Position numbers and translations under genes: made by a program | The notes under the pieces: generated by a model | What the model saw: the letters and a program-made list of their open reading frames with translations, nothing else | Told to the model about the DNA's origin: nothing | The model's database searches: none | Source of the DNA: Geomonas ferrireducens | GTDB lineage: Bacteria; Desulfobacterota; Desulfuromonadia; Geobacterales; Geobacteraceae | Assembly (NCBI RefSeq): GCF_004917065.1 | Contig: NZ_SSYA01000001.1 | Span: forward strand, 495,001-559,000 | Reading direction: 5' to 3' | DNA length: 64,000 bases | In this document: one piece after another, positions 17,707 through 30,035 of the stretch | Position numbering within the stretch: the first letter of the stretch is position 1 | How the letters are laid out: the number at the start of each line of letters is the position of its first letter

Positions 17707-18987
17707 ATGACCAAGAAGCAAACCGACCCGCTCGAGCGGGTAGCTCAAGACATGAAGAAATGCGTGAAGTGCGGCGCCTGCCGCGCCAACTGCCCGGCCT
17801 TCAGCACCTTCCAGCGCGAACCGGCAACGGCGCGCGGCAAGGTGGCTCTCGCCCAACACCTGGCGAAGGGTGACATCACGCTCGACGACGGCACCTACGC
17901 GGCCATGTCCAAGTGCCTTCTGTGCGGCAGTTGCGTCGACAAGTGTCCGAACCAGGTCCCCACCGACGAGATCGTCATCGCGGCTAGAGAAGCTCTCGCA
18001 CAGCGCCGCGGCCTCACCACCTTCCACAAGGCGGTGGGGCAGGTGATAAGAAACCGCAAGCTGATGAACTTCGGCGCACTCGCCGCCGCGGTGCTGGGCC
18101 CCATCTTCTTCAGGAAGGTACCCTCCACCTCGGGCCTCAGGCTCCGCTTCCCGATGCCGTTTCTGGGGGGCAGCCGCCACGTCCCGCAAATCGCCAAAAA
18201 GCCGTTTATGAAACGCCACCCCGAGGTGATCAAGGGGGAGCCGGGCAAACCGACCATCGTCTTCTTCGTGGGGTGCATGACCAACTTCGTCTACACCGAG
18301 ATCGGTGAGGCGACGCTCGCCCTGTTCCGGCATCTGGGATGCACGGTCATCATCCCGCAGGGGCAGCAGTGCTGCGGCCTCCCCGGCATGTCCGGCGGCG
18401 ACCTCAACACGGTGCGCGAACTGGCCGAGCAGAACCTGGAGGCGCTGGAGAAGTACCCGGCGGACTACGTGATGACCGCCTGCGCCACCTGCGGCGGGGC
18501 GCTGCACAAGCTCTATCCCCTGGTGATCGGGAAGAGAAACCCGGAACTGAAAGAACGCCTGCAGGCCCTCGCGGACCGGACCGTCGACGCAGCCGTCTTG
18601 CTGCAGAAACTCGGGTTGCATCCCGAGGAGACCGGCGCCGCGGAGGGGATGCGCATCACCTATCACGACCCCTGCCATCACAGGACCGCAGGGATCGCCA
18701 AACAGCCGCGCGCCCTTTTGAAAGAAACGCCGGGACTTGAACTGGTCGAGATGGAGGGTGCGGACCGCTGCTGCGGCCTGGGCGGGACCTTCAACGTCTA
18801 CCACTACGAGAGCTCGCTCGACATCAACGCCGGCAAGAGTGCGGCCATCATCGAGACCGGCGCCGACGCCGTGGTCACCGGTTGTCCCGGATGCATCATG
18901 CAACTCTCCGACGGCCTTAAACAGGCCGGAGATAAAACGAGGGTATTACATACCGTCGAGCTTTTAGCGCGCAAAATCAGGAGCTGA
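17707..18987 (+). CDS. Heterodisulfide-reductase/GlcF-type iron-sulfur protein
   Basis: 426 residues. Two [4Fe-4S] ferredoxin motifs lie near the N-terminus, C19-C22-C25-C29 followed by P and C70-C73-C76-C80 followed by P. Two cysteine-rich CCG domains follow (CCGLPGM and CCGLGGTF, each with a partner C-x-x-C). This is the GlcF/LldE/HdrD-type architecture that takes electrons from a flavoprotein and passes them towards the quinone pool. It follows the GlcD-type gene by 110 bases and ends in a terminator whose stem starts within the stop region. Together with larA it forms a lactate oxidation module. Confidence 0.9.
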   Translation: MTKKQTDPLERVAQDMKKCVKCGACRANCPAFSTFQREPATARGKVALAQHLAKGDITLDDGTYAAMSKCLLCGSCVDKCPNQVPTDEIVIAAREALAQRRGLTTFHKAVGQVIRNRKLMNFGALAAAVLGPIFFRKVPSTSGLRLRFPMPFLGGSRHVPQIAKKPFMKRHPEVIKGEPGKPTIVFFVGCMTNFVYTEIGEATLALFRHLGCTVIIPQGQQCCGLPGMSGGDLNTVRELAEQNLEALEKYPADYVMTACATCGGALHKLYPLVIGKRNPELKERLQALADRTVDAAVLLQKLGLHPEETGAAEGMRITYHDPCHHRTAGIAKQPRALLKETPGLELVEMEGADRCCGLGGTFNVYHYESSLDINAGKSAAIIETGADAVVTGCPGCIMQLSDGLKQAGDKTRVLHTVELLARKIRS

Positions 18988-19010
18988 CAGGCACCCCCTG
19001 TCAGCTTTTC
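18982..19010 (+). terminator. Intrinsic terminator of the lactate module
   Basis: Perfect 10-bp stem AGCTGACAGG / CCTGTCAGCT (18982-18991 with 18997-19006), followed by TTTT. The stop codon of the Fe-S gene is inside the stem. Confidence 0.85.
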
Positions 19011-19094
19011 CTCCCCTCCTCACCCTCCTATTTTTTTACTCTCCCTATAACCACCGTATTTCCAGCACTTTGGCCGTATACACGCTTTTTCTTA

Positions 19095-19163
19095 TTGACT
19101 TTTTTACAGCAAAACCTTATGAAGGGTACGCGCCTAAAAAGTAAAACAACAGTTCGTTTTACT
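19095..19163 (+). promoter_or_regulatory. Candidate promoter with downstream inverted repeat, acyl-CoA carboxylase operon
   Basis: TTGACT (19095-19100), 17 bases, TATGAA (19118-19123). Starting about 17 bases after the -10 is an inverted repeat AGTAAAAC-N8-GTTTTACT (19140-19147 with 19156-19163). Its position just after the predicted start fits a repressor operator or a 5' hairpin. The carboxylase gene begins about 440 bases further on. Confidence 0.5.
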
Positions 19164-19540
19164 AAGCCTCATTAGCTGTTCCGGCGCACCCAGGCCAGGT
19201 TCCATCAGCCCGAATGCTCTTTTAGTTAAAATGAAATTTCGAGGACTGCACGAAACGTGAAAAGGACGATACACCGGCCCGACCGACAGTACCACTCTTC
19301 GCCGCACCACCCCTTCCGATTCACCAAAAGCCACTAATACCGAAGCATTAGCCTCCGGATCGTGCCCCCGGCCCCGCCCCCGCACGAAGGACGGCGACCG
19401 CCGGATTCCAGCCGCGGTTTCAGGCAGCCTAAAACGGGCGGCCACGACAAGAGCCTCCCTTACCGCCCGGAGGTTGACGTTTTCGATAACTGACGAACCA
19501 AAGTGCAACACTTTTTTAATATCAAACCAGGAGGAAGTAG
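19164..19540 (+). other. Long untranslated leader ahead of the carboxylase operon
   Basis: About 380 bases with no convincing gene on either strand and no riboswitch family I recognise. A reverse ORF here lacks a ribosome site and family resemblance. The region separates the candidate promoter from the upstream ORF at 19541. Confidence 0.4.
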
Positions 19541-19601
19541 ATGAGCTGCGCTGCACCCCCGAAACAGATGCAAAATCACAACGCCAGGAAGGATGCCACC
19601 A

Positions 19602-19612
<11 letters not shown>
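19541..19612 (+). CDS. Possible 23-residue upstream ORF overlapping the carboxylase start
   Basis: ATG at 19541 preceded by a near-perfect AGGAGG (19529-19534), reading [15 protein letters not shown] and eight more residues to TAA at 19610-19612. The stop lies ten bases beyond the carboxylase ATG at 19602, in a different frame. Ribosomes finishing this ORF would sit on the carboxylase start, so it may couple or attenuate translation. No known leader peptide is recognised. It could be chance, but the ribosome site is stronger than that of the carboxylase itself. Confidence 0.45.
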
Positions 19613-21325
<1,713 letters not shown>

Positions 21326-21326
<1 letters not shown>

Positions 21327-24300
21327 TGGCCACTACTGACTTGGGAATTGGAATTGCTCAGGGTGGGAGCACGGCTCCCGGTATGCCCGCAGGTTTCGCC
21401 GCTCAGGGAACGGCCGCCCTGCAGGGAGTGCGCCCCTCGACGGCGACATATAACGTAACGGAGATGAAATCGATGGCACACACGTCTGAAAAATACACCA
21501 AGAACCCGATGATCCACCGGGACCGCCGACTCGGCCTCTCGCAGTCAGCGTGGGTCCGCTCCTTCTCCTGCGAGGACCTGAAGCCGCTCATCGTCTGCCG
21601 CGGCCCGATCCGGAAAGAGGCGATGGACGTCTATCAGGAGATGGGCATCACCCACTACGGCATCCTCCTCTCCGAGAAGGACTCGATCGTGTACCCGAAC
21701 GCCCTGGCCCCTGAGCTGCGCACCCTGACCGATTCGAAGCGCGTGCACCGCGTGCCCGACTACACCGGCGCCAGCAAGGAGGAGCGCGTCGAGCGTATCC
21801 ACCAGATCATCAACATCGCCATCGACAACGGCTATGACTCCATCTTCGCAGGCTACGGCTTCATGGCCGAGGACGACGAGTTCGTCGGCGCCATCGAGAA
21901 GGCAGGCCTCGCCTTCATCGGCCCCTGTGCCGCCACCCAGACCGGCGCCGGCAAGAAGGACGAGGCGAAAAGGACCGCACTCTCGGTCAACGTCTCGGTC
22001 ACCCCGGGTATCGATAACGTCACCGCCCGTACCCTCGTGAAGAAGCACGGCACCCGGGAAAAACTCCTCGCGCTCGCGAACTCCGACGGGCTTCAGTGCG
22101 ACGCGAAAGTCCTCGCCGACGAGAAGCTCTCCCTGGAGGACCTGGCGGACCACATCCTGTACGCCTCCTACGCCAGGGGCGTCGACCTCTTCTCCATCGA
22201 GGAGCTCTGCGCACAGGTCGAGGCGGAATGCGCCGCGATGCTGAAGAAGCACCCGCAGTCCCGCGTCCGCCTGAAGGCGATCGGCGGCGGCGGCGGAAAA
22301 GGGCAGCGTCTCCTCGGCGCGGCGCTTCTCACCAAGAAAAACGCATCCGACGCGGACATCGCCAAGGCGGCAGCCGACGCCCCGGGTCTCGTGCGCGAGA
22401 TCCTGAACGAGGTCAAGGCCAACGGCATAGGCGACAACAAGAACGTCCTCGTCGAGCTCAACATCGAGCAGACGAGGCACAACGAGATCCAGTTGCTCGG
22501 CAACGGCGACTGGTGCATCGCCCTTGGCGGCCGCGACTGCTCCCTGCAGATGCACGAGCAGAAACTCCTCGAGGTTTCGGTGACCCAGGAAGGGCTCATG
22601 GCCGCCATCGAAGAAGCCAAGGCCGCCGGCCGCAAGGCCGAGGTGAAGGCGCTCGAGAGCGACCTCAAGGTACTGAAGCGAATGGAAGAGGAATCCGAGC
22701 GCTTCGGCAAGGCGGTAGGGCTCGACTCCGCCTCCACCTTCGAGTGCATCGTCGACCGCGACCGCCACTACTTCATGGAGGTCAACACGAGGATCCAGGT
22801 TGAGCACCGCGTCACCGAACTCTGCTACGCGCTCAAGTTCGTGAACCCGGACGACGCCAACGACTTCTTCGTGGTCGAGAGCCTGGTAGAGGCGATGGCA
22901 CTCCTCGCACGCCACAAGAAGCGGGTGCCCAAACCGCAGCGTCTGGTCCGCATGAACGCCGCCGTGGAGGCCCGTTTGAACGCCACCGACGCTTCTCTCT
23001 CCCCGCACGCAGGCGGCATGATCCGTTACTGGTCCAAACCGATCGAAGGTGAGATCCGCGACGACCAGGGTATCAGCATGCTGAACCCGGATACCGGCAT
23101 CTTCATGAAGTACAAGGTGGCCGGCGCCTACGACTCCAACATCGCCCTCTTGCTCACCACCGGCGAGGACAGAAAGACAAGCTACGACAAGATGTCCGAG
23201 GTCCTGCGCGCCACCACGCTGCGCGGCTCCGACCTCGCCACCAACCTCGAGTTCCACTACGGCCTGGTGAACTGGTTCCTCGGCAGGAACGTGATGGCGA
23301 AGCCGACCACACGCTTCGTGGTCCCGTACCTCACCCTGGTCGGCACCCTGAAGGAGGAGGCGAACAAGCTCGATCCGGTGTACGCCTTCCTGCAGATGAA
23401 GAAGCACTACGCGAAGATGGTGGCCGACGCCTATGCCGACCAACCCGAGGTTGCGGCAAAAGAATCGAAGAACATGTCGGCGCTTCTGGACCGCAAGGGG
23501 ACCCTGATCATCCGCCCCATCGAGCGACTGCTCGGCGACCCGCACCTCCTTTCCGGCTGGCTGTCAATCAACACCAAGAACTTCAGGATCGACAACGGCA
23601 AGGTGGTCTGGCTGAGAAACCCGGTAGGTGTTCTTAACGAGACCTACGAGTACCTGCACATGAACCACCGCCCGCACAAGCCTGCGGCGGAGATCATCTG
23701 GAGCCACGACAACGAGCTCTTGCAGCAGGCACTGCGCTTCTCGAGAACGTTGCGTGAGAACTTCGGCCTGGCCCGTGACGAGTACTTCACCTTGAACGAG
23801 ATCGTCAACAAGGAGGAGCCGCAGGGGGGCTTCGACGCGGACACCTGGCAGCAGATCCGTTCCGCCCACTTCGGCTACGAGGCAGGCCTGGAGCTTTTGG
23901 GCATGCTGTTCCTCGTGGGCCAGAACACCAAGTTCTGGGATCTGCGCGTCGAAGAGGACCTTGAGATCACCATCCCCGAGTACCTGAACGATACGGACCT
24001 GCAGGCCCGCATGAAAAAGGTGCTTGTTCCGCCGCCGGCCACCAAGGCCGACGAGATCGTCGCCGCCTGCGGCGGCATGTACTATGCCCAGGAGGCGCCG
24101 GGGATGCCGGCGTTCGTCAGCGAGGGTATGCACTTCGAGAAGGGACAGCCGCTCTACATCATCGAGGTCATGAAGATGTTCAACAAGGTGTACGCTCCCT
24201 TCTCCGGAACGATCGACAAGATCCTGGTCACCTCCGGCGACGGCACCATCGTCTCCAAGGGGCAGCCGCTCTTCAAGGTCACCCCGGACGAGAAGTTCGT

Positions 24301-24373
24301 CGAGGTCGACGTCAACGCACTCGAGAAAGAGAAACGCTCCATCACCTCCGAGTACCTGAAAGCGGTGATCTAG
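21326..24373 (+). CDS. Biotin carboxylase/biotin carrier fusion subunit of acyl-CoA carboxylase
   Basis: 1015 residues from the ATG in the TAATG overlap. After about 50 low-complexity Gly/Ala/Thr residues come a biotin carboxylase N-domain (FAGYGFMAEDDEFVGAIEKAGL), an ATP-grasp domain with the glycine loop KAIGGGGGKGQR near residue 315 and EVNTRIQVEHRVTEL near 490, and a long region of several hundred residues. A C-terminal biotinyl domain has the lysine in IEVMKMF near residue 950. It is longer than ordinary PccA (about 660-700), the excess lying between the carboxylase and carrier domains. An in-frame ATG near 21473 with GGAG upstream is an alternative start that would remove the low-complexity tail. 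Confidence 0.87.
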
Positions 24374-24392
24374 GGGGTCGTCTGCACGACGC

Positions 24393-24428
24393 AAAAGGGC
24401 TCCGGATAAAACCATCCGGAGCCCTTTT
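24393..24428. terminator. Intrinsic terminator 1 after the carboxylase operon
   Basis: Perfect 15-bp stem (24393-24407 with 24414-24428; core GGGCTCCGGAT / ATCCGGAGCCC) with A- and T-rich ends. Confidence 0.92.
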
Positions 24429-24436
24429 CCTCATCG

Positions 24437-24474
24437 ACTGACCCCGCGCATACGGCCGGGTCAGTTGTTTTTTT
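24437..24474 (+). terminator. Intrinsic terminator 2 after the carboxylase operon
   Basis: Stem ACTGACCC / GGGTCAGT (24437-24444 with 24458-24465), then a seven-T run at 24468-24474. It forms a tandem pair with the preceding terminator. Confidence 0.7.
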
Positions 24475-24483
24475 GTCAGCGTA

Positions 24484-24687
24484 TCAAGCGGCGGCGAAGC
24501 AGATGTTGTCGCCGGAAAGTGCCTCGAGGAAGGTGTCTGCAAGGGGGTCCTTCACGATGGCCATCATGCCGTGGTTGACCGACCAGGTGGTACCGCAGGT
24601 CGGGCACTCGACGAGGTCTTCGTTGAAGGCTCCGGCACGAAGGTCCATGCCGTTGTGTTCATCGTTCTTGCATACGGGACATTGCAT
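24484..24687 (-). CDS. Small zinc-ribbon protein
   Basis: 67 residues, beginning MQCPVCKND and containing a second knuckle ECPTCGTTW at residues 27-34. Together the two CPxC pairs should bind one zinc ion. The ATG at 24687 has GGAGGAGA directly upstream on the reverse strand, which decides the start; longer frames run into the upstream region without a site. No signal peptide. It may be a regulator or an RNA/protein-binding adaptor; the family name is not recognised. It sits alone between the carboxylase operon and the mutase gene. Confidence 0.75.
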   Translation of the reverse strand: MQCPVCKNDEHNGMDLRAGAFNEDLVECPTCGTTWSVNHGMMAIVKDPLADTFLEALSGDNICFAAA

Positions 24688-25102
24688 TTTGGTTCTCCTC
24701 CAGCCCCAGACGGGGCGCTCTTTGTTTTTTTGTCGAAGAGAACTATAGAAAGCCCAAGTTTGTTTTACAAGAGAAATAATCCGGAAAGTCTTTGTAAAAC
24801 GGAATGTTACCCCGGACATCTCGTTTTGTATGACAGATCGACATTTTACCCAATCGGTCAAAAATAAAACAGGCTAGAACAAGCCCGGCAAGACCGGGCG
24901 ACATAACCAACTGTTTACAAAGCAATATTTAAATTTAAATCGGCATTCTAAAAATAAAACAGTTTGGAATGCCATCCCGGCTCAACCCGGCCGATACGGT
25001 TAATAAAAAATAATTCCCTTTCTTGCAAATTTGGCGTAAACAAAAAACGTCTTTCGACCTCACCTCTCATCACAAACACTTTGGTACCGCCAGGAGAGCA
25101 AC
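24688..25102. other. AT-rich intergenic region with repeats, upstream of methylmalonyl-CoA mutase
   Basis: About 415 bases with no gene. It contains a 13-base direct repeat AAAAATAAAACAG at 24860-24872 and 24950-24962, a hairpin GCCCGG / CCGGGC (24883-24888 with 24894-24899), a perfect 14-bp palindrome ATTTAAATTTAAAT (24927-24940) and an inverted repeat GGCATTC-N18-GAATGCC (24942-24948 with 24967-24973). It must carry the promoters of the divergent zinc-ribbon and mutase genes. Confidence 0.65.
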
Positions 25103-26755
<1,653 letters not shown>

Positions 26756-26775
26756 CCACAAGCAGGCAAACAGTT

Positions 26776-26808
26776 CCTGCCGGAGCAGCATCACGTTGTT
26801 CCGGCAGG
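26776..26808 (+). terminator. Hairpin after the mutase gene (possible terminator without T-run)
   Basis: Perfect 9-bp stem CCTGCCGGA / TCCGGCAGG (26776-26784 with 26800-26808), loop of 15. No T-run follows, so termination is uncertain. Confidence 0.4.
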
Positions 26809-27014
26809 GACCTACCTCTTCCTGACAGTTGCAACCACACAACCACGATTCTTGCCGCCGTTTTTTCCGACTACACAGTCAATGCCTGCACCGAAATACT
26901 TCTCGGGCCGCTCACACTGAGCAAATTTTTCAGAACTGTAACTTGCACCCGTTTCATTTTGCTGTATTATTTACCGCGGTCGGATTTTTTTCTGACACGC
27001 AACAGGGGAGACGC

Positions 27015-27428
27015 ATGCTCAACAAGATAAATCACCTCGGCGTAGCAGTCACATCAATCGAAGAAGCACTTCCTTTTTACCGCGACACCCTCGGAATGAA
27101 CTTCGCAGGAATCGAAGAGGTCCCCAGCCAGTTAGTGAAGGTGGCTTTTCTATCCATCGGTGAATCCAAGATCGAACTGCTGGAGCCGACCTCTCCGGAG
27201 AGCCCGGTAGCCAAATTCCTCGAGAAGAACGGCCCCGGCGTACACCACGTGGCCTACGGCGTGAAGGATATCGAAGCCACCATCGCCAGACTGGTCGCCG
27301 GCGGCACGCGCATGATCGATGCGACCCCCAGAAACGGCGCCCATGGTGCACGCATTGCTTTTTTGCACCCAAAGAGCAGTAACGGCGTGCTGACGGAACT
27401 GTGTGAGACGCACGACGACTGTCATTGA
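27015..27428 (+). CDS. mce: Methylmalonyl-CoA epimerase
   Basis: 137 residues from ATG 27015 (GGGGAG upstream); the longer open frame starting at 26829 has no ribosome site. It is a vicinal-oxygen-chelate fold of two half-modules with the metal ligands in NHLGVAV (H7), GVHHVAYGV and the C-terminal LTELCE. It interconverts (S)- and (R)-methylmalonyl-CoA, linking the carboxylase product to the mutase substrate. The gene is 260 bases after the mutase and may have its own promoter; a T-rich terminator follows. Confidence 0.93.
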   Translation: MLNKINHLGVAVTSIEEALPFYRDTLGMNFAGIEEVPSQLVKVAFLSIGESKIELLEPTSPESPVAKFLEKNGPGVHHVAYGVKDIEATIARLVAGGTRMIDATPRNGAHGARIAFLHPKSSNGVLTELCETHDDCH

Positions 27429-27437
27429 CACATTCAG

Positions 27438-27469
27438 AATTCGATATCTCATGAGTCGAATTTTTTTTT
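27438..27469 (+). terminator. Intrinsic terminator after the epimerase gene
   Basis: Stem AATTCGA / TCGAATT (27438-27444 with 27456-27462) enclosing a CTCATGAG palindrome, followed by an uninterrupted T-run to 27469. Confidence 0.8.
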
Positions 27470-27470
27470 G

Positions 27471-27498
27471 TTGACATTTGTTTGAATAATTATATAGT
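27471..27498 (+). promoter_or_regulatory. Strong sigma-70-type promoter of the porin leader
   Basis: Perfect TTGACA (27471-27476), 16-base spacer, TATAGT (27493-27498, five of six). The first bases of the -35 directly follow the T-run of the upstream terminator. Predicted start is near 27505. Confidence 0.75.
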
Positions 27499-27504
27499 GG
27501 CGCC

Positions 27505-27681
27505 AGATTTATATAACAGTGGTTTGCTCATTGGGATAGGCTGTACAGGCTGCTCTGCGTGACGTTCTGCTTTTATGTCGAGGAGATAATCATTGCTGAC
27601 TCAAAACAGCCGCGGGACACCAACACAAGAGCTCTCACAGCGCCCTGTTCATTAACAGAGGCTGTTCCGGGGGCTCTTTTT
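27505..27681 (+). ncRNA. Possible ~175-nt small RNA or attenuated leader upstream of the porin
   Basis: Between the strong promoter and a terminator-like structure there is no credible ORF. The 3' structure is nested: AGAGC / GCTCT (27628-27632 with 27673-27677), ACAGC / GCTGT (27637-27641 with 27661-27665), CTGTT / AACAG (27645-27649 with 27654-27658), ending in five Ts (27677-27681). A second hairpin TTTCGCC / GGCGAAA lies at 27692-27710. Either a free-standing RNA is made, or porin expression depends on read-through. It matches no RNA family I can name. Confidence 0.45.
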
Positions 27682-27762
27682 GCGTAATGAGTTTCGCCCT
27701 TTAGGCGAAAATCGGCATAGCAGCAAATACATTGTGTTTAACAACCAACCAGGAGGTAGACA

Positions 27763-29103
27763 ATGAGCTTTCAAAAGAAACTGCTTGCATTTGCAGCCGT
27801 AAGCGCACTGAGCGCGGCAACTGCCGTTCCGGCAATGGCGCTGGAGAACGAGTTCCACGGGATGTTCAAGTTCATGGGCTTCCAGACCAACGCCCTCACC
27901 GGTGGCGACACCAAGGTGCAGGTCGCTGACGACTCACACTCCGGCTTCTTCGCCGAGCAGCGCGCCCGCATCATGTACATCGCCAAGGCCAACGACAACC
28001 TGAAACTCGTCACCCACTTCGAACTCGACTCCCGCTTCGGCGGCGTCACTGGCGGCTACAAAGGGATCACCACCGGCAACGACTCCGGTAACCTCGATGC
28101 CGACCAGCTGACCCTCGAGACCAAAAACATCTACCTCGACTTCAACTGCCCGATCACCGGCGCGAACTTCAAGGTCGGTATGCAGCCCTGGAACGACGCA
28201 TACCAGAGCCTCTTCCTCTCCGCCGACATGACCGGTGTCTACGCCACCAAGAAATTCGACCCGCTGACCGTCTCCCTCGGCTGGTTCCGCTTCGACGACA
28301 ACACCGCCAAAGACGCCGCCCCGACCGTCGGCGCCGGCCAGTTCACCGACGACCTCATCGTCGTTGACGCCAAGTATGCCCTCAACAAGGACATCACCCT
28401 CGGCGCGTCCTACTACAACATCCAGAACGACACCGCGCTCACCTCCGCATCGACCAGCGCTCCGACGGTGTCCATCCCGAACTACGAACTGCTCCACATG
28501 ATCGGCGTCAACGCCGACCTCAAGTTCGGCGACGCAGTCATCAAGCCTTTCGCAGCGTACCAGTTCGGCGATAAAGACAGCACCACCGACATCTCCGCCT
28601 ACGCGTTCGGTGCGACCGGCAAAGTTAAGGCCGGCCCCGGCTCCGTCAACCTCGCCGCATACTACCTCTCCGGCGACAACAACAACACCGGCGACGTGAA
28701 GAGCTTCCAGACCGTCACCGCAGGCACCACCTACTTCAACGCTGCCAACATGTGGCTGCTCCAGCGTCCGAACCAGGCGATCAACACCTCCACCTCGCTG
28801 CTCGGCAACGACAACACCGCTAAAGGTCTTGGCACCACCGGCGTGTTCGCAGGCTATGAGGGGACCATGGACAAGGTCTTCTACAACGCCAACGCAGGCT
28901 ACATGATGACCAACAAGAAAAACGCCGCCGGCGACAAGTCGATCGGCACCGAGATCAACGCTCAAGTCGGCTACAAGGTCTACGACAACCTGACTGCAAG
29001 CGTCGCAGGCGCTTATGTGTTCCTCGGCAACTACTTCGACGCAACCGCGCCGGACGCCGACAACCCGTACCTGTTCAACGTCCAGCTGAGCTACGCATTC
29101 TAA
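27763..29103 (+). CDS. Outer-membrane porin-like beta-barrel protein
   Basis: 446 residues from ATG 27763 with AGGAGG upstream. A Sec signal peptide is cleaved near AMALEN. The mature part consists of alternating amphipathic strands rich in Gly, Asn, Thr and aromatic residues, with repeated turns, and ends in VQLSYAF. The C-terminal Phe is the usual outer-membrane insertion signal. One Cys is visible (NCPITG). Length and composition fit general or substrate-specific porins that are abundant in Geobacter outer membranes. The strong promoter, leader structure and good ribosome site suggest high but regulated expression. Confidence 0.82.
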   Translation: MSFQKKLLAFAAVSALSAATAVPAMALENEFHGMFKFMGFQTNALTGGDTKVQVADDSHSGFFAEQRARIMYIAKANDNLKLVTHFELDSRFGGVTGGYKGITTGNDSGNLDADQLTLETKNIYLDFNCPITGANFKVGMQPWNDAYQSLFLSADMTGVYATKKFDPLTVSLGWFRFDDNTAKDAAPTVGAGQFTDDLIVVDAKYALNKDITLGASYYNIQNDTALTSASTSAPTVSIPNYELLHMIGVNADLKFGDAVIKPFAAYQFGDKDSTTDISAYAFGATGKVKAGPGSVNLAAYYLSGDNNNTGDVKSFQTVTAGTTYFNAANMWLLQRPNQAINTSTSLLGNDNTAKGLGTTGVFAGYEGTMDKVFYNANAGYMMTNKKNAAGDKSIGTEINAQVGYKVYDNLTASVAGAYVFLGNYFDATAPDADNPYLFNVQLSYAF

Positions 29104-29133
29104 GAGCCGGCAAGACAAAGATCCAAAGCAAAG

Positions 29134-29163
29134 GGCCGGAGGGGCAACTCTCCGGCCTTTTCT
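29134..29163 (+). terminator. Intrinsic terminator after the porin gene
   Basis: Perfect 8-bp stem GGCCGGAG / CTCCGGCC (29134-29141 with 29150-29157), followed by TTTTC. Confidence 0.85.
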
Positions 29164-29392
29164 TATGCATCGGCTTTGCCAGTCCTGTCCCGCTTGTCCG
29201 CTTGGCCACACCCAGTCCCGCACGTATTTTCCTCGCGCGCCCTTTCTCAACGCCCTCTCTCTGAGCAAAGTCCTCACCCCTAAGCCACTGCAAACCTTTC
29301 AGCGTATATTTTTTAGCCTCCGAGTTGACAATGATGGGTGTTGTGGTTGAATCGTTACTTGTTTTTAATCCCAAAAAAGAAGGAGAAACCGT

Positions 29393-29668
29393 ATGAGAAA
29401 GATGGCAATTATGTTGGCCGTCGGGCTGTCTATGCTGTCTTCGGTACCGGCTTTCGCGCAAACCTCAGCCGACCAGAAGGACGAGTGCCTGCTCGCCTCG
29501 AAGAACTGCATGAACCAGGTCGACGACATCAAGCAGAGGATCTACAAGCTGAATCGGGAAATCAAAAAAGGGAACAGGGTCTATACCCCCCAGGAACTGA
29601 AAAAACTTCAGGACAAACTGAAAGAAACAAGCGACGTGCTGCGCACTCTGGAAAAACCTGATAGTTAG
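29393..29668 (+). CDS. Small secreted helical protein, tandem paralogue 1
   Basis: 91 residues. Signal peptide cleaved near AFAQTS, leaving about 69 residues. The mature part starts with a two-cysteine motif ECLLASKNC (spacing C-x6-C), then a charged, probably coiled helix (DDIKQRIYKLNREIKKG), VYTPQELKKLQ and a second helix. It is a tandem paralogue of the next gene. No function is recognised. Either an intramolecular disulfide or metal/haem-like coordination by the pair is possible; the periplasm is the expected location. A weak promoter with TTGACA at 29325-29330 lies upstream. Confidence 0.75.
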   Translation: MRKMAIMLAVGLSMLSSVPAFAQTSADQKDECLLASKNCMNQVDDIKQRIYKLNREIKKGNRVYTPQELKKLQDKLKETSDVLRTLEKPDS

Positions 29669-29725
29669 AGGTAGAATGTACTAGTTGGAAACCAAAAACA
29701 GCTGTCACAAGGAAAGGAGCGCACT

Positions 29726-30001
29726 ATGAGAAGGGTTATGCTGGTACTGATAGGGTCCTTGTTCCTGGCAACCAGCACAGGCGCGTTCGCCCAGCAGACT
29801 CAGGCTGAGAAGAACGAATGCCTGCTTGCCTCCAAGAACTGCAAGGATCAGGTAGACGACATCTACAAACGGATGCAGCGCCTGGACAAGGAAATCAAAA
29901 AAGGAACCAAGGTTTATACCCCTCAGGAGCTGAAGCGCCTGCAGGAGAAACTCACCGAGACACAGGAGACCTTGAAGGATCTGGAAAAACCGGGGCACTG
30001 A
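29726..30001 (+). CDS. Small secreted helical protein, tandem paralogue 2
   Basis: 91 residues, exactly the length of the preceding gene and starting 57 bases after it, with AAAGGAG upstream. Signal peptide cleaved near AFAQQT. Conserved with its paralogue are ECLLASKNC, the QVDDI segment, EIKKG, VYTPQELK and LEKP at the end, so the shared core is the Cys pair plus two helices. Signal peptides differ strongly, showing that selection acts on the mature part. Co-transcription of both is likely because no terminator separates them and one follows this gene. Confidence 0.75.
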   Translation: MRRVMLVLIGSLFLATSTGAFAQQTQAEKNECLLASKNCKDQVDDIYKRMQRLDKEIKKGTKVYTPQELKRLQEKLTETQETLKDLEKPGH

Positions 30002-30035
30002 TGCCGGTTTGAGACCATCTGATGCGTTGAAAAGG

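Noticed and set aside
21545-23545. 666-residue reverse ORF over the biotin carboxylase gene
   Set aside because: Antisense shadow with Val/Asp/Gly/Arg bias and no recognisable motif.
27505-27681. 6S RNA (ssrS) as identity of the structured leader
   Set aside because: Size fits, but the 5' and 3' ends are not complementary and I cannot see the central bubble, so no family was assigned.
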